From: Methylobacterium sp. J-067
Lineage (GTDB): Bacteria; Pseudomonadota; Alphaproteobacteria; Rhizobiales; Beijerinckiaceae
Reading direction: 5' to 3'
DNA: 64,000 nt
Assembly: GCF_022829465.1 (NCBI RefSeq)
Contig: NZ_JAKSXZ010000108.1
Span: forward strand, 62,001-126,000
Made by a program: the position numbers and the translations under genes. This document shows positions 10,268-20,188 of the stretch, piece after piece (position 1 is the stretch's first letter; each line of letters starts with the position of its first letter). The notes under the pieces are model-generated. The model saw only the letters and a list, made by a program, of their open reading frames with translations. It did no database searches and was not told the origin of the DNA.

Positions 10268-12916
10268 ATGGGCGCTGCGGCGCCGGGGCGGAACGGCGGA
10301 TCGGGCAGCGTGACAAGCAGCCAACGCGGTGACGGAGCGGACGGCCCGCGGACGAAGTCCGGCGAGGCCGCACGGCTCGATCGCCTCGTCGCCCAGGCGA
10401 AGGCCGTCGTCCTGTGGGAGGCCGCGTGGCCGATCCTGTGGCGCAGCCTCGGTCTCGTCCTCGCCTTCCTTGCCCTGTCCTGGGCCGGTCTGTGGCTCGA
10501 CCTCCCGCCGCTGTGGCGGAAGATCGGCCTCGGCCTCTTCGCCCTGGCCTTCGTCGCCACGCTGATCCCCCTCGTCCGCCTGCCGCGCCCCGGCCGCAGC
10601 GCCGCGCTCGCCCGGCTCGACCGGGAGGCCGCCGGCCGCGATCCGATTTTCGCCCACGGCCCTGCCTCTGCGGCGGAGGATGTGCTCGCCGTCGGCACGG
10701 GCGACGCCGGCAGCCGTGCCCTGTGGGAGCTGCACCGCGCGCGGGCGGCGCGGGCGGTGGCGGCCCTCCGGGTCGGCCGTCCGAAGCCCGGCATGGTCCG
10801 GCGCGACCCCTACGCGCTCCGCGCCGGGCTGATCGTCGCCACCGTCGCCGCCCTGTTCGTCGCGGGGCCGGAATGGCGCCAGCGCCTCGGCGCCGCCTTC
10901 GACTGGACCGCCCCGCCGGCCCCCGGCCCGAATTTCCGCGTCGATGCCTGGATCGACCCGCCGCTCTACACGCGGATGCCGCCGCTCCTGATCTCCATCG
11001 GCGCGGGCGACCAGCACCTGCGCGCGCCCGTGAACTCGCAACTCATCGTCCGCATCGCGGGCGAGGGGCAGGGCGCGCACACGAACCTCACCCCCGCGCG
11101 CGGCCTCGTGTCCGTGCCGGGGCAGGCCCCGCGCCCGGACCTGCGCGAGGAGCGCTTCCGCGTGACCGGCGCCGCCGACCTGACGCTCGCCACCCCCGCC
11201 GGCACCCAGCGCCTGACCATCGATGCGATCCCCGACAACGCCCCCGAGGTCACGCTCGTGGGCGGGCCCGAGGTGAACGGGCGCGGCACGTTCAACCTGA
11301 CCTACCGCGCCAAGGACGATTACGGCATCGCCTCCGCCGAGGGGCTGGTGCAGCCGCTGAAGCCCGGCCGCTCGCTGGTGCCGCCGCCGCATATCGCCCT
11401 GGCGCTGCCCTCCGATCCGAGCGGGCAGGCGGACACGAAGTCCCTGGTCGACCTCACCGACAATCCCTGGGCCGGCGCGCGGGTGCGCTTCCACATCGTC
11501 GTGAAGGACGAGGCCGGGCAGGAGGGTACCACCCCGGTCAGCGAGATGACCCTGCCGGGCCGCCCGTTCCGCGATCCCCTCGCACGCTCCCTCGCCGAGG
11601 AGCGCCGCCGCCTCGTCACCGAGCCCGACAGCGGCCGTCCGCGCGTCCAGGCCGGACTCGACGCCCTGCTCATCGCGCCGAACCTGTTCACCCCGCAGCC
11701 GGCGATCTTCCTCGGCCTGCGCACGGCGACGAACCGCCTGCGCCGGGCCAGGACCGATGCCGAACTCACGGAGGTCGCCGATCTCCTCTGGGAGATGGCA
11801 CTCAAGATCGAGGACGGCGACCTGTCCGATGCCGAGAAGCAGTTGCGGCAGGCCCAGGACCGCCTGAAGGAGGCCATTGATCGGAACGCGCCCGACGATG
11901 AGATCAAGCGCCTGACGCAGGACCTGAAGCAGGCCCTGGACAAGTTCCTCAACGAAATGGCCCAGAAGCAGGGTCGTGATCCGAATCAGCAGAGCCAGCA
12001 GCAGCGCGGCGACCAGAAGAACGCGAAGTCGGTCACGCCCGAGGATCTCAACAAGATGATCCAGGACATGGCCGACGCGATGAAGCGCGGTGATACCGCC
12101 GAAGCGCAGCGCTTGATGGAGCAGCTGCGCAACATCCTGGAAAACCTGCAGACGGCGCAGAAGGGCCAGCAGGGCAACGAGGCCGCCAAGCAGATGCAGA
12201 AGCAGATGCGCGACCTCGACCAGATGACCCGCGACCAGCAGGATCTGCGCGACGAGACGTTCAAGGACGGACAGCAGCCGCGAAACGGCCAGCAGCGCCC
12301 GTCGAACCGGGGCGAGCCGCAGCAGGGCCAGCGCGGCGGCCAGCAACAGCAACAGCAGGGGCAACAGGGCCAGCAAGGGCAGCAGGGCGGGAAGAAGCAG
12401 CAGGGCCAGCAGGGCGGCAGCCCCGGCGACCGGCAGCAGGCCCTGCGCGAGCGCCTTCAAGACCTCGAACAGCGCATGAAGGAGAACGGCATGCGCGGTG
12501 AGCAGGGGCTCGACGATGCCGAGCAGGCCATGCGCGACGCCGAGCAGGCGCTGAAGGACGGCCAGGAAGGCGATGCCGTCGATGCCCAGGGCCGCGCCCT
12601 CGACGGGCTCCAGCGCGGGGCCGAGGGCATGGCACAGCAGATGCAGGAGATGGCCGAGGCCCAGGGCGAAGGCCAGCAGGGCGAGGGCCAGCAGCCGGGC
12701 CAGGAGGGCCAAGCCGGCGCCCGCGACGACGATCCCCTCGGCCGCCCGACGCGCGGCAAGGAGATGAGCGACGGCCGCGTCCGCGTGCCGACCGCCGACG
12801 AATCGGCCGTCCAGCGCGCCCGCCGGATCATGGAAGAGTTGCGCCGCAAGCTCGGCGACCCGAGCCGGCCGCAGGAGGAACTGGATTACTTCGAGCGGCT
12901 GCTGCGGCGGAACTGA
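10268..12916 (+). CDS. TIGR02302/DUF4175-family membrane protein with Gln-rich C-terminus
   Basis: An 882-residue protein. The N-terminal part has hydrophobic helices (about 50-70, 75-95 and 178-195), followed by a long soluble region with beta-rich stretches (FRVDAWIDPPLYTRMPPLL, LTYRAKDDYGIASAEG). Then comes a low-complexity region rich in Gln and Gly (about 570-730, with repeated GQQGQQG) and helical Met/Gln/Glu segments to the end. This is the architecture of the TIGR02302 family (DUF4175), confined largely to alphaproteobacteria and of unknown function. Two shorter starts (GTG at residue 15, or later) cannot be excluded. It lies 58 bases after phaZ on the same strand and converges with chrA, leaving a 4-base gap. 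Confidence 0.88.
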   Translation: MGAAAPGRNGGSGSVTSSQRGDGADGPRTKSGEAARLDRLVAQAKAVVLWEAAWPILWRSLGLVLAFLALSWAGLWLDLPPLWRKIGLGLFALAFVATLIPLVRLPRPGRSAALARLDREAAGRDPIFAHGPASAAEDVLAVGTGDAGSRALWELHRARAARAVAALRVGRPKPGMVRRDPYALRAGLIVATVAALFVAGPEWRQRLGAAFDWTAPPAPGPNFRVDAWIDPPLYTRMPPLLISIGAGDQHLRAPVNSQLIVRIAGEGQGAHTNLTPARGLVSVPGQAPRPDLREERFRVTGAADLTLATPAGTQRLTIDAIPDNAPEVTLVGGPEVNGRGTFNLTYRAKDDYGIASAEGLVQPLKPGRSLVPPPHIALALPSDPSGQADTKSLVDLTDNPWAGARVRFHIVVKDEAGQEGTTPVSEMTLPGRPFRDPLARSLAEERRRLVTEPDSGRPRVQAGLDALLIAPNLFTPQPAIFLGLRTATNRLRRARTDAELTEVADLLWEMALKIEDGDLSDAEKQLRQAQDRLKEAIDRNAPDDEIKRLTQDLKQALDKFLNEMAQKQGRDPNQQSQQQRGDQKNAKSVTPEDLNKMIQDMADAMKRGDTAEAQRLMEQLRNILENLQTAQKGQQGNEAAKQMQKQMRDLDQMTRDQQDLRDETFKDGQQPRNGQQRPSNRGEPQQGQRGGQQQQQQGQQGQQGQQGGKKQQGQQGGSPGDRQQALRERLQDLEQRMKENGMRGEQGLDDAEQAMRDAEQALKDGQEGDAVDAQGRALDGLQRGAEGMAQQMQEMAEAQGEGQQGEGQQPGQEGQAGARDDDPLGRPTRGKEMSDGRVRVPTADESAVQRARRIMEELRRKLGDPSRPQEELDYFERLLRRN

Positions 12917-12920
12917 GTGG

Positions 12921-14273
12921 TCAGCCCGTCGCGTAGCCGGCGAGGTGGAGCAGCAGCCCCGCCGCCGCGCAGCCGCCGAGGACGGTGGCGAGCCCCGCGC
13001 CGAACCGCAGCGTCGCGACGATGGCGGCGAGCGACAGGACGAGCGCCGCCGGATCGAGGCTCGACAGGACCGGCACGTCGAAGGCGAGGCCGGGTGCGCG
13101 CACGGACTGCACCTCCCGGAAGATCGTGTGCAGGGAGAACCAGACCGCGAGGTTGAGGATCACCCCCACAACCGCCGCCGTGACGGCGTTCAGCGCGCCG
13201 ACCACCCGTGGATTGCCGCGCAACGCCTCGGCGAAGGGGGCGGCGAGGAACACGAACAGGAAGCAGGGCACGAACGTCACCCATGTGGCGAGCAGCCCGC
13301 CGAAGATGCCCGCCACCAGCGGCGCGAGATCGCCCGGGTTGCGATAGGCCCCGATGAAGGCCACGAACTGCATCACCATGATGAGCGGCCCCGGCGTCGT
13401 CTCCGCAAGGCCGAGCCCGTCGAGCATCTCCCGCGCCGAGAGCCAGTGGAAGCTCTCCACCGCCTGCTGCGCCACGTAGGCGAGGGCGGCGTAGGCTCCG
13501 CCGAAGGTCACGACGGCCATGGTCGAGAAGAAGGTCGCGATGCGGGCGAACACGTCGCCGGAGCCGAGCGTCAGGAGGATCGCCCCCACCGGCACCAGCC
13601 ACAGGGCGAGGCAGATCGCGGCGATGCGGAAGGCCGCGCGCCGGTCGCGGGTATGGGCAGGGAGTGAATCGCCGAGCAGGCTCGTGGCCTCGGCTGGGGA
13701 CGCCGTGCCCGCGAAGGCCGTCGAGCCGGCGCGGGCCACGACGAAGCCGATCAGCCCCGCGCCCAGCACGATCAGCGGGAAGGGGATGCCGAACAGGAAG
13801 ATGCCGAGGAACGAGGCGGCGGCCAGCGCCCATTGCGCCCGGCTCCGCAGCGCCCGGCGGCCCACCCGCAGCACCGCCTGGAGCACGATGGCCAGCACGG
13901 CGGCCTTGAGTCCGAAGAACAGCGCGCCGATGGCCGGCACCTGACCGTACAAGGCGTATATGATCGACAGCGCCATGACCGACACGGCGCCCGGCAGCAC
14001 GAACAGAACCCCGGCGATCACTCCGCCGAGCGTCCGGTGCATCAGCCAGCCAAGATAGGTGGCGAGTTGCTGCGCCTCCGGGCCGGGGAGCAACATGCAG
14101 ACGTTGAGGGCATGCAGGAAGCGGCCCTCATCGACCCAGCGCCGTTCCTCCACGACGATCCGGTGCATCACCGCGATCTGCCCCGCCGGCCCGCCGAAGG
14201 ACAGGGCGGCGATCCGCGCCCACACGGAGGTCGCCTCGCGCAGACTCACTCCGTGGGACGGCGGCTCCGTCAT
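12921..14273 (-). CDS. chrA: Chromate transporter, ChrA (two-domain CHR family)
   Basis: A 450-residue membrane protein with the tandem duplicated CHR architecture: FGGPAGQIAVMHR and LLPGPEAQQLATYLG in the first half, FGGAYAALAYVAQQ and ETTPGPLIMVMQFVAF in the second. About ten to twelve hydrophobic helices are visible. The family exports chromate from the cytoplasm, driven by the proton gradient. The ATG at 14273 overlaps the TGA of the DUF1186 gene (ATGA), making it the last gene of the pheS-pheT operon; chromate resistance as a passenger of a tRNA-synthetase operon is unusual. Physiological substrate is inferred from the family. Confidence 0.92.
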   Translation of the reverse strand: MTEPPSHGVSLREATSVWARIAALSFGGPAGQIAVMHRIVVEERRWVDEGRFLHALNVCMLLPGPEAQQLATYLGWLMHRTLGGVIAGVLFVLPGAVSVMALSIIYALYGQVPAIGALFFGLKAAVLAIVLQAVLRVGRRALRSRAQWALAAASFLGIFLFGIPFPLIVLGAGLIGFVVARAGSTAFAGTASPAEATSLLGDSLPAHTRDRRAAFRIAAICLALWLVPVGAILLTLGSGDVFARIATFFSTMAVVTFGGAYAALAYVAQQAVESFHWLSAREMLDGLGLAETTPGPLIMVMQFVAFIGAYRNPGDLAPLVAGIFGGLLATWVTFVPCFLFVFLAAPFAEALRGNPRVVGALNAVTAAVVGVILNLAVWFSLHTIFREVQSVRAPGLAFDVPVLSSLDPAALVLSLAAIVATLRFGAGLATVLGGCAAAGLLLHLAGYATG

Positions 14274-15142
14274 GAGGCGGGTGGCATCCAGGGCGCCTCG
14301 GTCTCGACCTTGCCGAGGCAGCATTTCTTGAACTTCTGGCCGGAGCCGCAGGGGCAGGGGTCGTTCCGGCCGACATCCTTGAACGGGTTGCGCTGGGGCT
14401 CGCCATAGCCCTCGCGGGTCCATTCGAGGGCGGCGACGGGGTCGTCAAGATAGCCATAGAGGTCCGGCGGAAGGCGCTCCCGGTCGTGCGGGTGGCGCTC
14501 GGCCTCGCGCAGGGTCTCCTTGAACCAGTCGGCGTCGCTGTGCTCCGGGTCGATCCGCCCGTCCTTACGCGCCGCCTCGACCCTCGGGGCGAGGTCGCGG
14601 AAGCCCAGGGTGGCGATGGCCTCCTCCCAGGCGGTCCAGCCGATAGCGCCCTCGATCGACGCCTTGGCGTCATCGAAGCGCACCAGCACCCGGTGCAGGG
14701 CGTCGCGGTCGATCCGGCCGTCGAGGCACAGGAAGGTGCAAGCGGCGAGGATGGCCTCGCGGATACCGTCGTCCAGGCTCGAATCGAGGATCAGGCGGAA
14801 CAGCGGCTCGGCCTGCCCGTCGTAGAGGCTCGCGAGAACCCGCGAGAGCGTCGCCGTCACGGCGTCGCCCAGCACCGCATCGACGAACTCGCTATCCTGG
14901 CGCAGGAAGCCGAGGAGCGGCGCCAGGGCGCGCGTGTCCCGCGCCGAGGCCATGAGGTGCAGGCCCCAGAAGACGAGGTTCGCCTGTCCCTGGTCGATCT
15001 CCTCGCCCTCGGCCGCCGCGTTCAGCAGCGGCAAGGTCGCCGCGGCGACGGCTTCGGGATGCTCCAGCGCCTTGCGCAGGGCCGGCGCCGGCAGGTGGAT
15101 CGCCGCCGCCAGATCCTCGATGAGCGCGGAGAGCGGCGTCAT
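14270..15142 (-). CDS. DUF1186 protein with C-terminal SEC-C zinc motif
   Basis: A 290-residue protein: an all-helical DUF1186 region (about 1-220; [20 protein letters not shown], then repeated helices as in HEAT-like folds), and a C-terminal SEC-C motif ([20 protein letters not shown], about 258-277) that binds one zinc ion. SEC-C is shared with SecA and many uncharacterised proteins and is usually a protein-interaction module. No catalytic residues are evident and the function is unknown. The start overlaps the pheT stop, and the stop overlaps the chrA start, both by ATGA, so it is embedded in the operon. Confidence 0.88.
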   Translation of the reverse strand: MTPLSALIEDLAAAIHLPAPALRKALEHPEAVAAATLPLLNAAAEGEEIDQGQANLVFWGLHLMASARDTRALAPLLGFLRQDSEFVDAVLGDAVTATLSRVLASLYDGQAEPLFRLILDSSLDDGIREAILAACTFLCLDGRIDRDALHRVLVRFDDAKASIEGAIGWTAWEEAIATLGFRDLAPRVEAARKDGRIDPEHSDADWFKETLREAERHPHDRERLPPDLYGYLDDPVAALEWTREGYGEPQRNPFKDVGRNDPCPCGSGQKFKKCCLGKVETEAPWMPPAS

Positions 15143-17559
15143 GCGCGCAGGCTCGCCCCGGTGCGCTTGGCGACTTCGGCGACGATCTTGGCGCTCACCG
15201 CTTCGATCTCCGCGTCCGTCAGCGTCTTGTCGATGGGCTGCAGTCGCACCGCCACGGCGATGGACTTCGACCCCTCGGCCACGCCCGGCCCCTCGTAGAG
15301 GTCGAACACCTCGACCCCGGCGATGAGCTTGCGCTCGGCGTTCTGGGCGGCCTTCACGACATCGCCCGCCGGGACGTCGCGGCCCACCACGAAGGCGAAG
15401 TCGCGGGTCAGCGGCTGGAACTCCGAGAGGGCGAGGGCCGGCTTCGCCTTGGTCGGCTTGTGCTTGGGCAGCGGCAGCGCATCGAGGATCAGCTCGAAGG
15501 CCACGAGGCTGCCCTTCAGGTCGAGGGCTTGCATCGTGCGCGGGTGGACCTCGCCGAACCAGCCGATCTCGGTCTTCGGCCCGAAGCGTAGGGTGCCGGA
15601 GCGGCCGGGATGCAGCCAGGCCGGGCCGCCGGCCGTACCCTGCAAGCCGCCGGTCGGGATGCCGAGGCTGGCGAGCAGCGCCATCGCGTCGGCCTTGGCG
15701 TCGAAGGCATCGACGGTGCGGGTTGCGCCGTCCCAGTGCCGGCCGGCACCGAGGAGGGCGGCCGTGTTGCGCCGGATTCCCGCCGCGCGGGTGGTCTGGC
15801 CCTCGGGCTGGTCGTTGGCGAAGCACTGGCCGACCTCGAACAGGGCGGCGTCGGGGTAGCCTCGGTCGGCGTTGCGCTGCGCGGCGCGCAGGAGCCCCGG
15901 CACAAGGCTCGGGCGCATGTCCGACAGGTCGGAGGCGATGGGGTTGGCAAGCTTCAGGTCCGCCCCGCCACCGCCGAACAGCGTCGCGTCGGCGTGGGGG
16001 ATGAAGGACCACGTCACCGCTTCCATCAGGCCACGGCTCGCCAGCGCACGCTTGGCGGTGCGGGTGCGCTTCTGCATGGGCGTGAGCAGCGGGCGGCCGA
16101 CACCCGGCGGGCGGGGGAGCGGCTTCGCCTCGATCCGGTCGAGGCCGGCGATGCGGATCACCTCCTCCACGAGGTCGGCCTTGCCCTCGACATCCGGCCG
16201 CCAGGACGGGGTGAGCACCTTCACCCGGTCGCCCGTGCCGGAAACGTGGAAGCCCAGGGCCTCCAGCGTCACCTTCATCTCGGGCCGGGGCAGGTCGAGC
16301 CCGGCGAGGCGGCGCACCTCGGTCCAGGGGAAGTCGATGATCCGCTCCGTCTCCGGCGGCTCGCCGCTGACGCTCGCCTCGGTGGCGGTGCCGCCGCAGA
16401 GGTCGAGGACGAGTTGCGTCGCGAGGTCGAGGCCCGGAACGGTCGAAAGCGGATCGACGCCGCGCTCGAAGCGGTAGCGGGCATCCGTGACGATGCCGAG
16501 CCGCCGCCCGCTTTGGGAGATGTTGGCGGGATCCCACAGGGCCGATTCGATCAGCACGTCGGTGGTGGTCTCGTCGCAGCCCGAGGCCTCGCCGCCCATG
16601 ATGCCGGCGATGGATTCGACGCCGGCCTCGTCGGCAATCACCACGGTGTCGTCGGTCAGTGTGTGCGTCTTGCCGTCGAGGGCAAGCAGCGTCTCCCCCG
16701 CCTTCGCCCTGCGGATGGTGAGCGCGCCCTTCACCTTGGCGGCGTCGAAGACGTGAAGCGGGCGGCCCCGGTCGAAGGTGATGTAGTTGGTGATGTCCAC
16801 CAGGGCGTTGATCGGCCGGAGCCCGATGGCCCGGAGCCGAGCCTGCATCCACTCGGGCGAGGGGCCGTTCCGGACGCCGCGCACGAGGCGTAGGGCGAAC
16901 ATCGGGCACAGGCCGGCATCCTCCGGCGCGAAGTCACGGACGACCGACACGGGGCAGGGACCTTCGCCCCGGATCTGGGTCGCGGTCTCGCGCTTCAGCA
17001 CGCCGAGCCCCGCCGCCGCGAGGTCGCGGGCGATGCCGTAGATCGAGGTGCAATCCGGCCGGTTCGGGGTGAGGTTGATCTCGATGACCGGGTCGTCCAG
17101 CCCCGCGAAGGCGGCATAGGGCGTGCCGGCGGGGGCGTCGGTCGTCAGGTCGATGATGCCGTCATGGTCCTCACCGAGGCCGAGTTCGGCGGCCGAGCAC
17201 AGCATGCCCCGGCTCTCGACGCCGCGGATGGTGCCCACCGACAGGGTGATGTTCTTGCCGGGCACGTAGGTGCCGGGGGGCGCGAACACGGTGCGCATCC
17301 CCGCCCGCGCGTTCGGCGCGCCGCAGACCACCTGCACCGGCGCGCCCTCGCCGGTATCCACGGAGCAGACCCGCAGCCGGTCGGCGTTCGGGTGCTGCTC
17401 GGCGGTGAGGACGTGGGCGATGACGTAGGGCTTCAGAGTCGCCGCCTTGTCCTCGATCCCTTCGACCTCCAGGCCGATGCGGGTCAGGGTCTCGGCGACG
17501 GTGTCGAGGGACGCCTCGGTCTCGAGGTGATCCTTGAGCCAGGAGAGGGTGAATTTCAT
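15139..17559 (-). CDS. pheT: Phenylalanine--tRNA ligase beta subunit
   Basis: 806 residues, the normal size for bacterial PheT. Domains in order: [20 protein letters not shown], an EMAP/tRNA-binding OB-like region (about 40-150; [14 protein letters not shown]), the B3/B4 editing module (about 210-380; [12 protein letters not shown]), B5, the class II-like core, and the C-terminal ferredoxin-fold anticodon-binding domain (about 710-806; [15 protein letters not shown]). Together with PheS it charges tRNA-Phe. Its ATG overlaps the stop of the HEPN-like gene, so pheS and pheT are separated by two unrelated genes (about 0.75 kb), which is unusual. Confidence 0.97.
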   Translation of the reverse strand: MKFTLSWLKDHLETEASLDTVAETLTRIGLEVEGIEDKAATLKPYVIAHVLTAEQHPNADRLRVCSVDTGEGAPVQVVCGAPNARAGMRTVFAPPGTYVPGKNITLSVGTIRGVESRGMLCSAAELGLGEDHDGIIDLTTDAPAGTPYAAFAGLDDPVIEINLTPNRPDCTSIYGIARDLAAAGLGVLKRETATQIRGEGPCPVSVVRDFAPEDAGLCPMFALRLVRGVRNGPSPEWMQARLRAIGLRPINALVDITNYITFDRGRPLHVFDAAKVKGALTIRRAKAGETLLALDGKTHTLTDDTVVIADEAGVESIAGIMGGEASGCDETTTDVLIESALWDPANISQSGRRLGIVTDARYRFERGVDPLSTVPGLDLATQLVLDLCGGTATEASVSGEPPETERIIDFPWTEVRRLAGLDLPRPEMKVTLEALGFHVSGTGDRVKVLTPSWRPDVEGKADLVEEVIRIAGLDRIEAKPLPRPPGVGRPLLTPMQKRTRTAKRALASRGLMEAVTWSFIPHADATLFGGGGADLKLANPIASDLSDMRPSLVPGLLRAAQRNADRGYPDAALFEVGQCFANDQPEGQTTRAAGIRRNTAALLGAGRHWDGATRTVDAFDAKADAMALLASLGIPTGGLQGTAGGPAWLHPGRSGTLRFGPKTEIGWFGEVHPRTMQALDLKGSLVAFELILDALPLPKHKPTKAKPALALSEFQPLTRDFAFVVGRDVPAGDVVKAAQNAERKLIAGVEVFDLYEGPGVAEGSKSIAVAVRLQPIDKTLTDAEIEAVSAKIVAEVAKRTGASLRA

Positions 17560-18023
17560 TTCTTGCGGCTCGGGAAGAGGAGATGAACGACGAGGACGCG
17601 ACGATCCGGGTCATCCAACTCGGTCAGGGCGCTGACGAGGGCACTGGCCCGCGCGAGGTACTCGGTGACCTCGGCGAGCGAGAACAGATTGCGGCGGGGC
17701 GGCGAATAGTCCGCCTTGATTCGGGCTTCCTGCAACTGGACGAACCCGAAGCCGATGGGACTGAGCACCGGGTTCGACCGAAGGGGAGCCGCAGTGAAGG
17801 CGTGCCGCAATGTCCCGTGATCGAGGGTGCGGTACACCCGCTCGAATTCCGGCGTACCCACGTCCCCGTCGGGAAGGATGCTGCCGGCGCAGAGCGCCAG
17901 GAGCTGGTGGAAGGCGGCATAGTAGGCGGAACTGACCGCACGACGCTTCGCCGCCGAACTGCGCGGGTTCCGTTCGACGAGGTCGGCCGCCTGCCTCAGC
18001 ATGGAGTCGATCATCGAGGGCAT
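17556..18023 (-). CDS. HEPN-domain protein (UPF0332-like) inserted between pheS and pheT
   Basis: 155 residues. The helix [18 protein letters not shown] (about 27-44) and the later [19 protein letters not shown] are the two signature helices of UPF0332/HEPN proteins (YYAxFH and R-x-x-ADY). HEPN domains form helical bundles found in RNases of toxin-antitoxin, abortive-infection and CRISPR systems, and in tRNA- or nucleotide-binding proteins. A typical catalytic R-x(4-6)-H motif is not obvious, so it may be non-nucleolytic. It starts 2 bases after the stop of the 94-residue gene and overlaps pheT by ATGA. No nucleotidyltransferase (MNT) partner is next to it. Confidence 0.78.
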   Translation of the reverse strand: MPSMIDSMLRQAADLVERNPRSSAAKRRAVSSAYYAAFHQLLALCAGSILPDGDVGTPEFERVYRTLDHGTLRHAFTAAPLRSNPVLSPIGFGFVQLQEARIKADYSPPRRNLFSLAEVTEYLARASALVSALTELDDPDRRVLVVHLLFPSRKK

Positions 18024-18025
18024 GG

Positions 18026-18310
18026 TCAGTCGATGTCCTCGCCGACGTCTTGCTCCTCATCGACTTCGTTCTTCAGCAGGATGAAACGGTCTTCACCCCG
18101 GGCGAACAGTTCGGACTGGAGCACCGGGCCGACCGCCAACAGCGGGTCGGGCTTCACGTTCGGCCGCCGCCGGTAGTGGGCCACGACGTGGATCACCGGC
18201 TCGCCGCCCGAGTCGAGACCAGACCTGACCTCGACGCCCTGGAAGCCGGCGTCGGGCACACGGCTGCGCAGGATGCCGGAGACGACCGTATGCAACTCCT
18301 GGTCTGTCAT
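18026..18310 (-). CDS. Small protein of unknown function paired with the HEPN gene
   Basis: 94 residues: MTDQELHTVVSGILRSRVPD followed by a likely beta-rich core (GVEVRSGLDSGGEPVIHVVAHYRRRP) and an acidic C-terminus (NEVDEEQDVGEDID). I do not recognise a family. It lacks the GSxxxGxxxxxSD motif of minimal nucleotidyltransferases, so the pair is not a standard HEPN/MNT system. It starts 13 bases after pheS and ends 2 bases before the HEPN gene. Small size, acidic tail and tight coupling would suit an antitoxin or binding partner, but that is inference. Confidence 0.72.
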   Translation of the reverse strand: MTDQELHTVVSGILRSRVPDAGFQGVEVRSGLDSGGEPVIHVVAHYRRRPNVKPDPLLAVGPVLQSELFARGEDRFILLKNEVDEEQDVGEDID

Positions 18311-18323
18311 CGTGCCGCTCCGC

Positions 18324-19406
18324 TCACCCCGTCAGCCCGCCCACGAGGCTCGGCACGTCGAGGGGCCGGAAGCCGTAATGATCCAGCCAGCGGACATCCG
18401 CCTCGAAGAACGGCCGCAGGTCGGGCATCCCGTATTTCAGCATGGCGATACGGTCGAGGCCGACGCCGAAGGCGAAGCCCTGCACCACGTCCGGGTCGAG
18501 GCCGCAATTGCGCAGGACGTTCGGGTGGACCATCCCGCAGCCGAGGATTTCCAGCCAGTCGGTGCCCTCGCCGAAGCGGATCTCGCCGCCCTTGCGCGAG
18601 CACAGGATGTCCACCTCCGCCGAGGGCTCGGTGAAGGGGAAGAACGAGGGGCGGAAGCGCATCTTGACCTGATCGACCTCGAAGAACGCCTTGCAGAACT
18701 CTTCGAGGACCCATTTCAAGGAGGCGATGTTGGCTGCCGTGTCGATCACCAGCCCCTCGACCTGATGGAACATCGGCGTGTGGGTCTGGTCGGAATCGTG
18801 CCGGTAGGTGCGGCCGGGGATGATCACCCGGATCGGCGGCTGCTGGCTCCGCATGGTGCGGATCTGGACCGGCGAGGTGTGCGTGCGCAGCACCTTGCGC
18901 TTGCCGTTGGCGTCGGGCGCCAGGAAGAACGTGTCGTGCATCTCCCGCGCCGGATGGCCCGGCGGGAAGTTCAGGGCGGTGAAGTTCAGCTCGTCCGTCT
19001 CGATGTCGGGCCCTTCGGCCACCGCGAAGCCCATGTCGGCGAAGATCGCCGTCACTTCGTCGATCACCTGGCTGATCGGGTGCATGCGCCCGCGCGCCTC
19101 GGGCGCCTCCCGGCCCGGCAGGGTGACGTCGATCCGCTCGGAGGCGAGCCGCGTTTCGAGGGCCGCTTCCGCGAGGCCGGTCTTGCGTGCCGTGAGGGCG
19201 GTGGCGACCCGGTCGCGCAGGCCGTTGATGAGCGGGCCGCGCTCCTTGCGCTCGTCCGGCGTCATCGCGCCCAGCGTCTTCAGGAGTTCGGAGACGCTGC
19301 CCTTCTTGCCCAGGGCGGCCACGCGCACGGCGTCGAGGGCGCCCTCGTCGGGGGCGGCGGACACCTGGGCCAGGAGATCGCGTTCGAGGCTGTCGAGATC
19401 GGTCAT
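18324..19406 (-). CDS. pheS: Phenylalanine--tRNA ligase alpha subunit
   Basis: 360 residues, standard PheS length. The N-terminal coiled-coil tRNA-binding part (about 1-90; [15 protein letters not shown]) is followed by the class II catalytic core with [29 protein letters not shown] (motif 2 region), [18 protein letters not shown] and the motif 3 [20 protein letters not shown]. It forms the alpha2-beta2 enzyme with PheT. The start at 19406 was chosen because the conserved N-terminus begins there; an upstream extension to 19511 runs through the terminator-like hairpin and is unlikely. It has its own upstream region of about 150 bases after rplT. Confidence 0.97.
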   Translation of the reverse strand: MTDLDSLERDLLAQVSAAPDEGALDAVRVAALGKKGSVSELLKTLGAMTPDERKERGPLINGLRDRVATALTARKTGLAEAALETRLASERIDVTLPGREAPEARGRMHPISQVIDEVTAIFADMGFAVAEGPDIETDELNFTALNFPPGHPAREMHDTFFLAPDANGKRKVLRTHTSPVQIRTMRSQQPPIRVIIPGRTYRHDSDQTHTPMFHQVEGLVIDTAANIASLKWVLEEFCKAFFEVDQVKMRFRPSFFPFTEPSAEVDILCSRKGGEIRFGEGTDWLEILGCGMVHPNVLRNCGLDPDVVQGFAFGVGLDRIAMLKYGMPDLRPFFEADVRWLDHYGFRPLDVPSLVGGLTG

Positions 19407-19488
19407 CGCTTCATTCGGATCGCGGGGGCCGTGCCGCCGACGGGTGTGCTTTTGCGCGCCGCTCGCATTCATGCAAGCCGCGCGGCTC

Positions 19489-19531
19489 CAAAAACGACGA
19501 AGGCGCGGCACCCCTCGGGCACCGCGCCTTC
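19489..19531 (-). terminator. Rho-independent terminator or attenuator between rplT and pheS
   Basis: On the minus strand a GC-rich hairpin has arms GAAGGCGCGG and CCGCGCCTTC (10 perfect pairs, extended inward with wobble pairs) and is followed by GTCGTTTTTGG, a T-run. It lies 24 bases after the rplT stop and about 80 bases before the pheS start. It should end the rpmI-rplT transcript; partial read-through would make it an attenuator for pheST. No Phe-rich leader peptide was found before it. Confidence 0.8.
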
Positions 19532-19554
19532 CGTTTCGTCAGCGAAGGGTCCGC

Positions 19555-19935
19555 TCAGGCGGCCTTCTTCTCCGGCTGGGCGGGCATCGCGGCCTTGGCC
19601 TTCTCCACCACGGCGGCGAACGCGGCCGGCTCGTGGATGGCGAGCTCGGACAGGGCCTTCCGGTCCACCACGATGCCGGCCTTCGCCAGGGCATTGATGA
19701 AGCGGGAATAGGTCAGGCCCTGCTCGCGGACGGCGGCGTTGAGGCGCTGGATCCACAGGGCGCGGAACGTGCGCTTCTTATTCTTCCGGTCGCGGTAGGC
19801 ATACTGCATGCCCTTCTCGACCGCCTGCTTGGCGATCCGGATGGTATTCTTGCGCCGGCCGTAATAGCCCTTGGCGGCCTTCAGGACTTTCTTGTGCTTG
19901 GCGTGAGAGGTCACGCCGCGTTTGACGCGGGCCAT
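19555..19935 (-). CDS. rplT: 50S ribosomal protein L20
   Basis: 126 residues starting [19 protein letters not shown], highly conserved, with [20 protein letters not shown] and the TYSRFINAL motif. The C-terminal Ala/Lys extension ([11 protein letters not shown]) is typical for alphaproteobacteria. L20 binds 23S rRNA early in assembly and in some bacteria represses its own operon. A good Shine-Dalgarno (AGGAGATAACCG before the ATG) is present. It is downstream of rpmI by 49 bases; infC, often upstream in this operon, is absent. Confidence 0.98.
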   Translation of the reverse strand: MARVKRGVTSHAKHKKVLKAAKGYYGRRKNTIRIAKQAVEKGMQYAYRDRKNKKRTFRALWIQRLNAAVREQGLTYSRFINALAKAGIVVDRKALSELAIHEPAAFAAVVEKAKAAMPAQPEKKAA

Positions 19936-19984
19936 CGGTTATCTCCTGGATTTCGACTGAAACAGTATCGGCTGGTGGGAAGAC

Positions 19985-20188
19985 TTACCGCGCGTTCGGC
20001 AGGAAGTACTTCTTCACGTTGGCGGCGTCGCCCTCGAACAGGGTCGTCGTGCCGCGCAGGTTGCGGATCTGCTTCGTCGTCCGCTTGATCATCCCGTGGC
20101 GCTTGCCGGCCTGGGCGTACATCACCTTGCCGGTGCCGGTGATCTTGAAGCGCTTCTTCGCGCCCGATTTGGTCTTCAGCTTGGGCAT
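19985..20188 (-). CDS. rpmI: 50S ribosomal protein L35
   Basis: 67 residues, [20 protein letters not shown] at the start and [20 protein letters not shown] near the end: a complete L35. The ATG at 20188 has AGGAG (CAGGAGAGCCAAATG) in front; the longer in-frame extension to 20443 is non-coding leader. First gene of the rpmI-rplT operon. Confidence 0.98.

Noticed and set aside
10190..12712. 840-codon minus-strand ORF rich in Leu and Ala
   Set aside because: Exact antisense of the Gln-rich TIGR02302 gene; CAG repeats read as CTG give the Leu runs.
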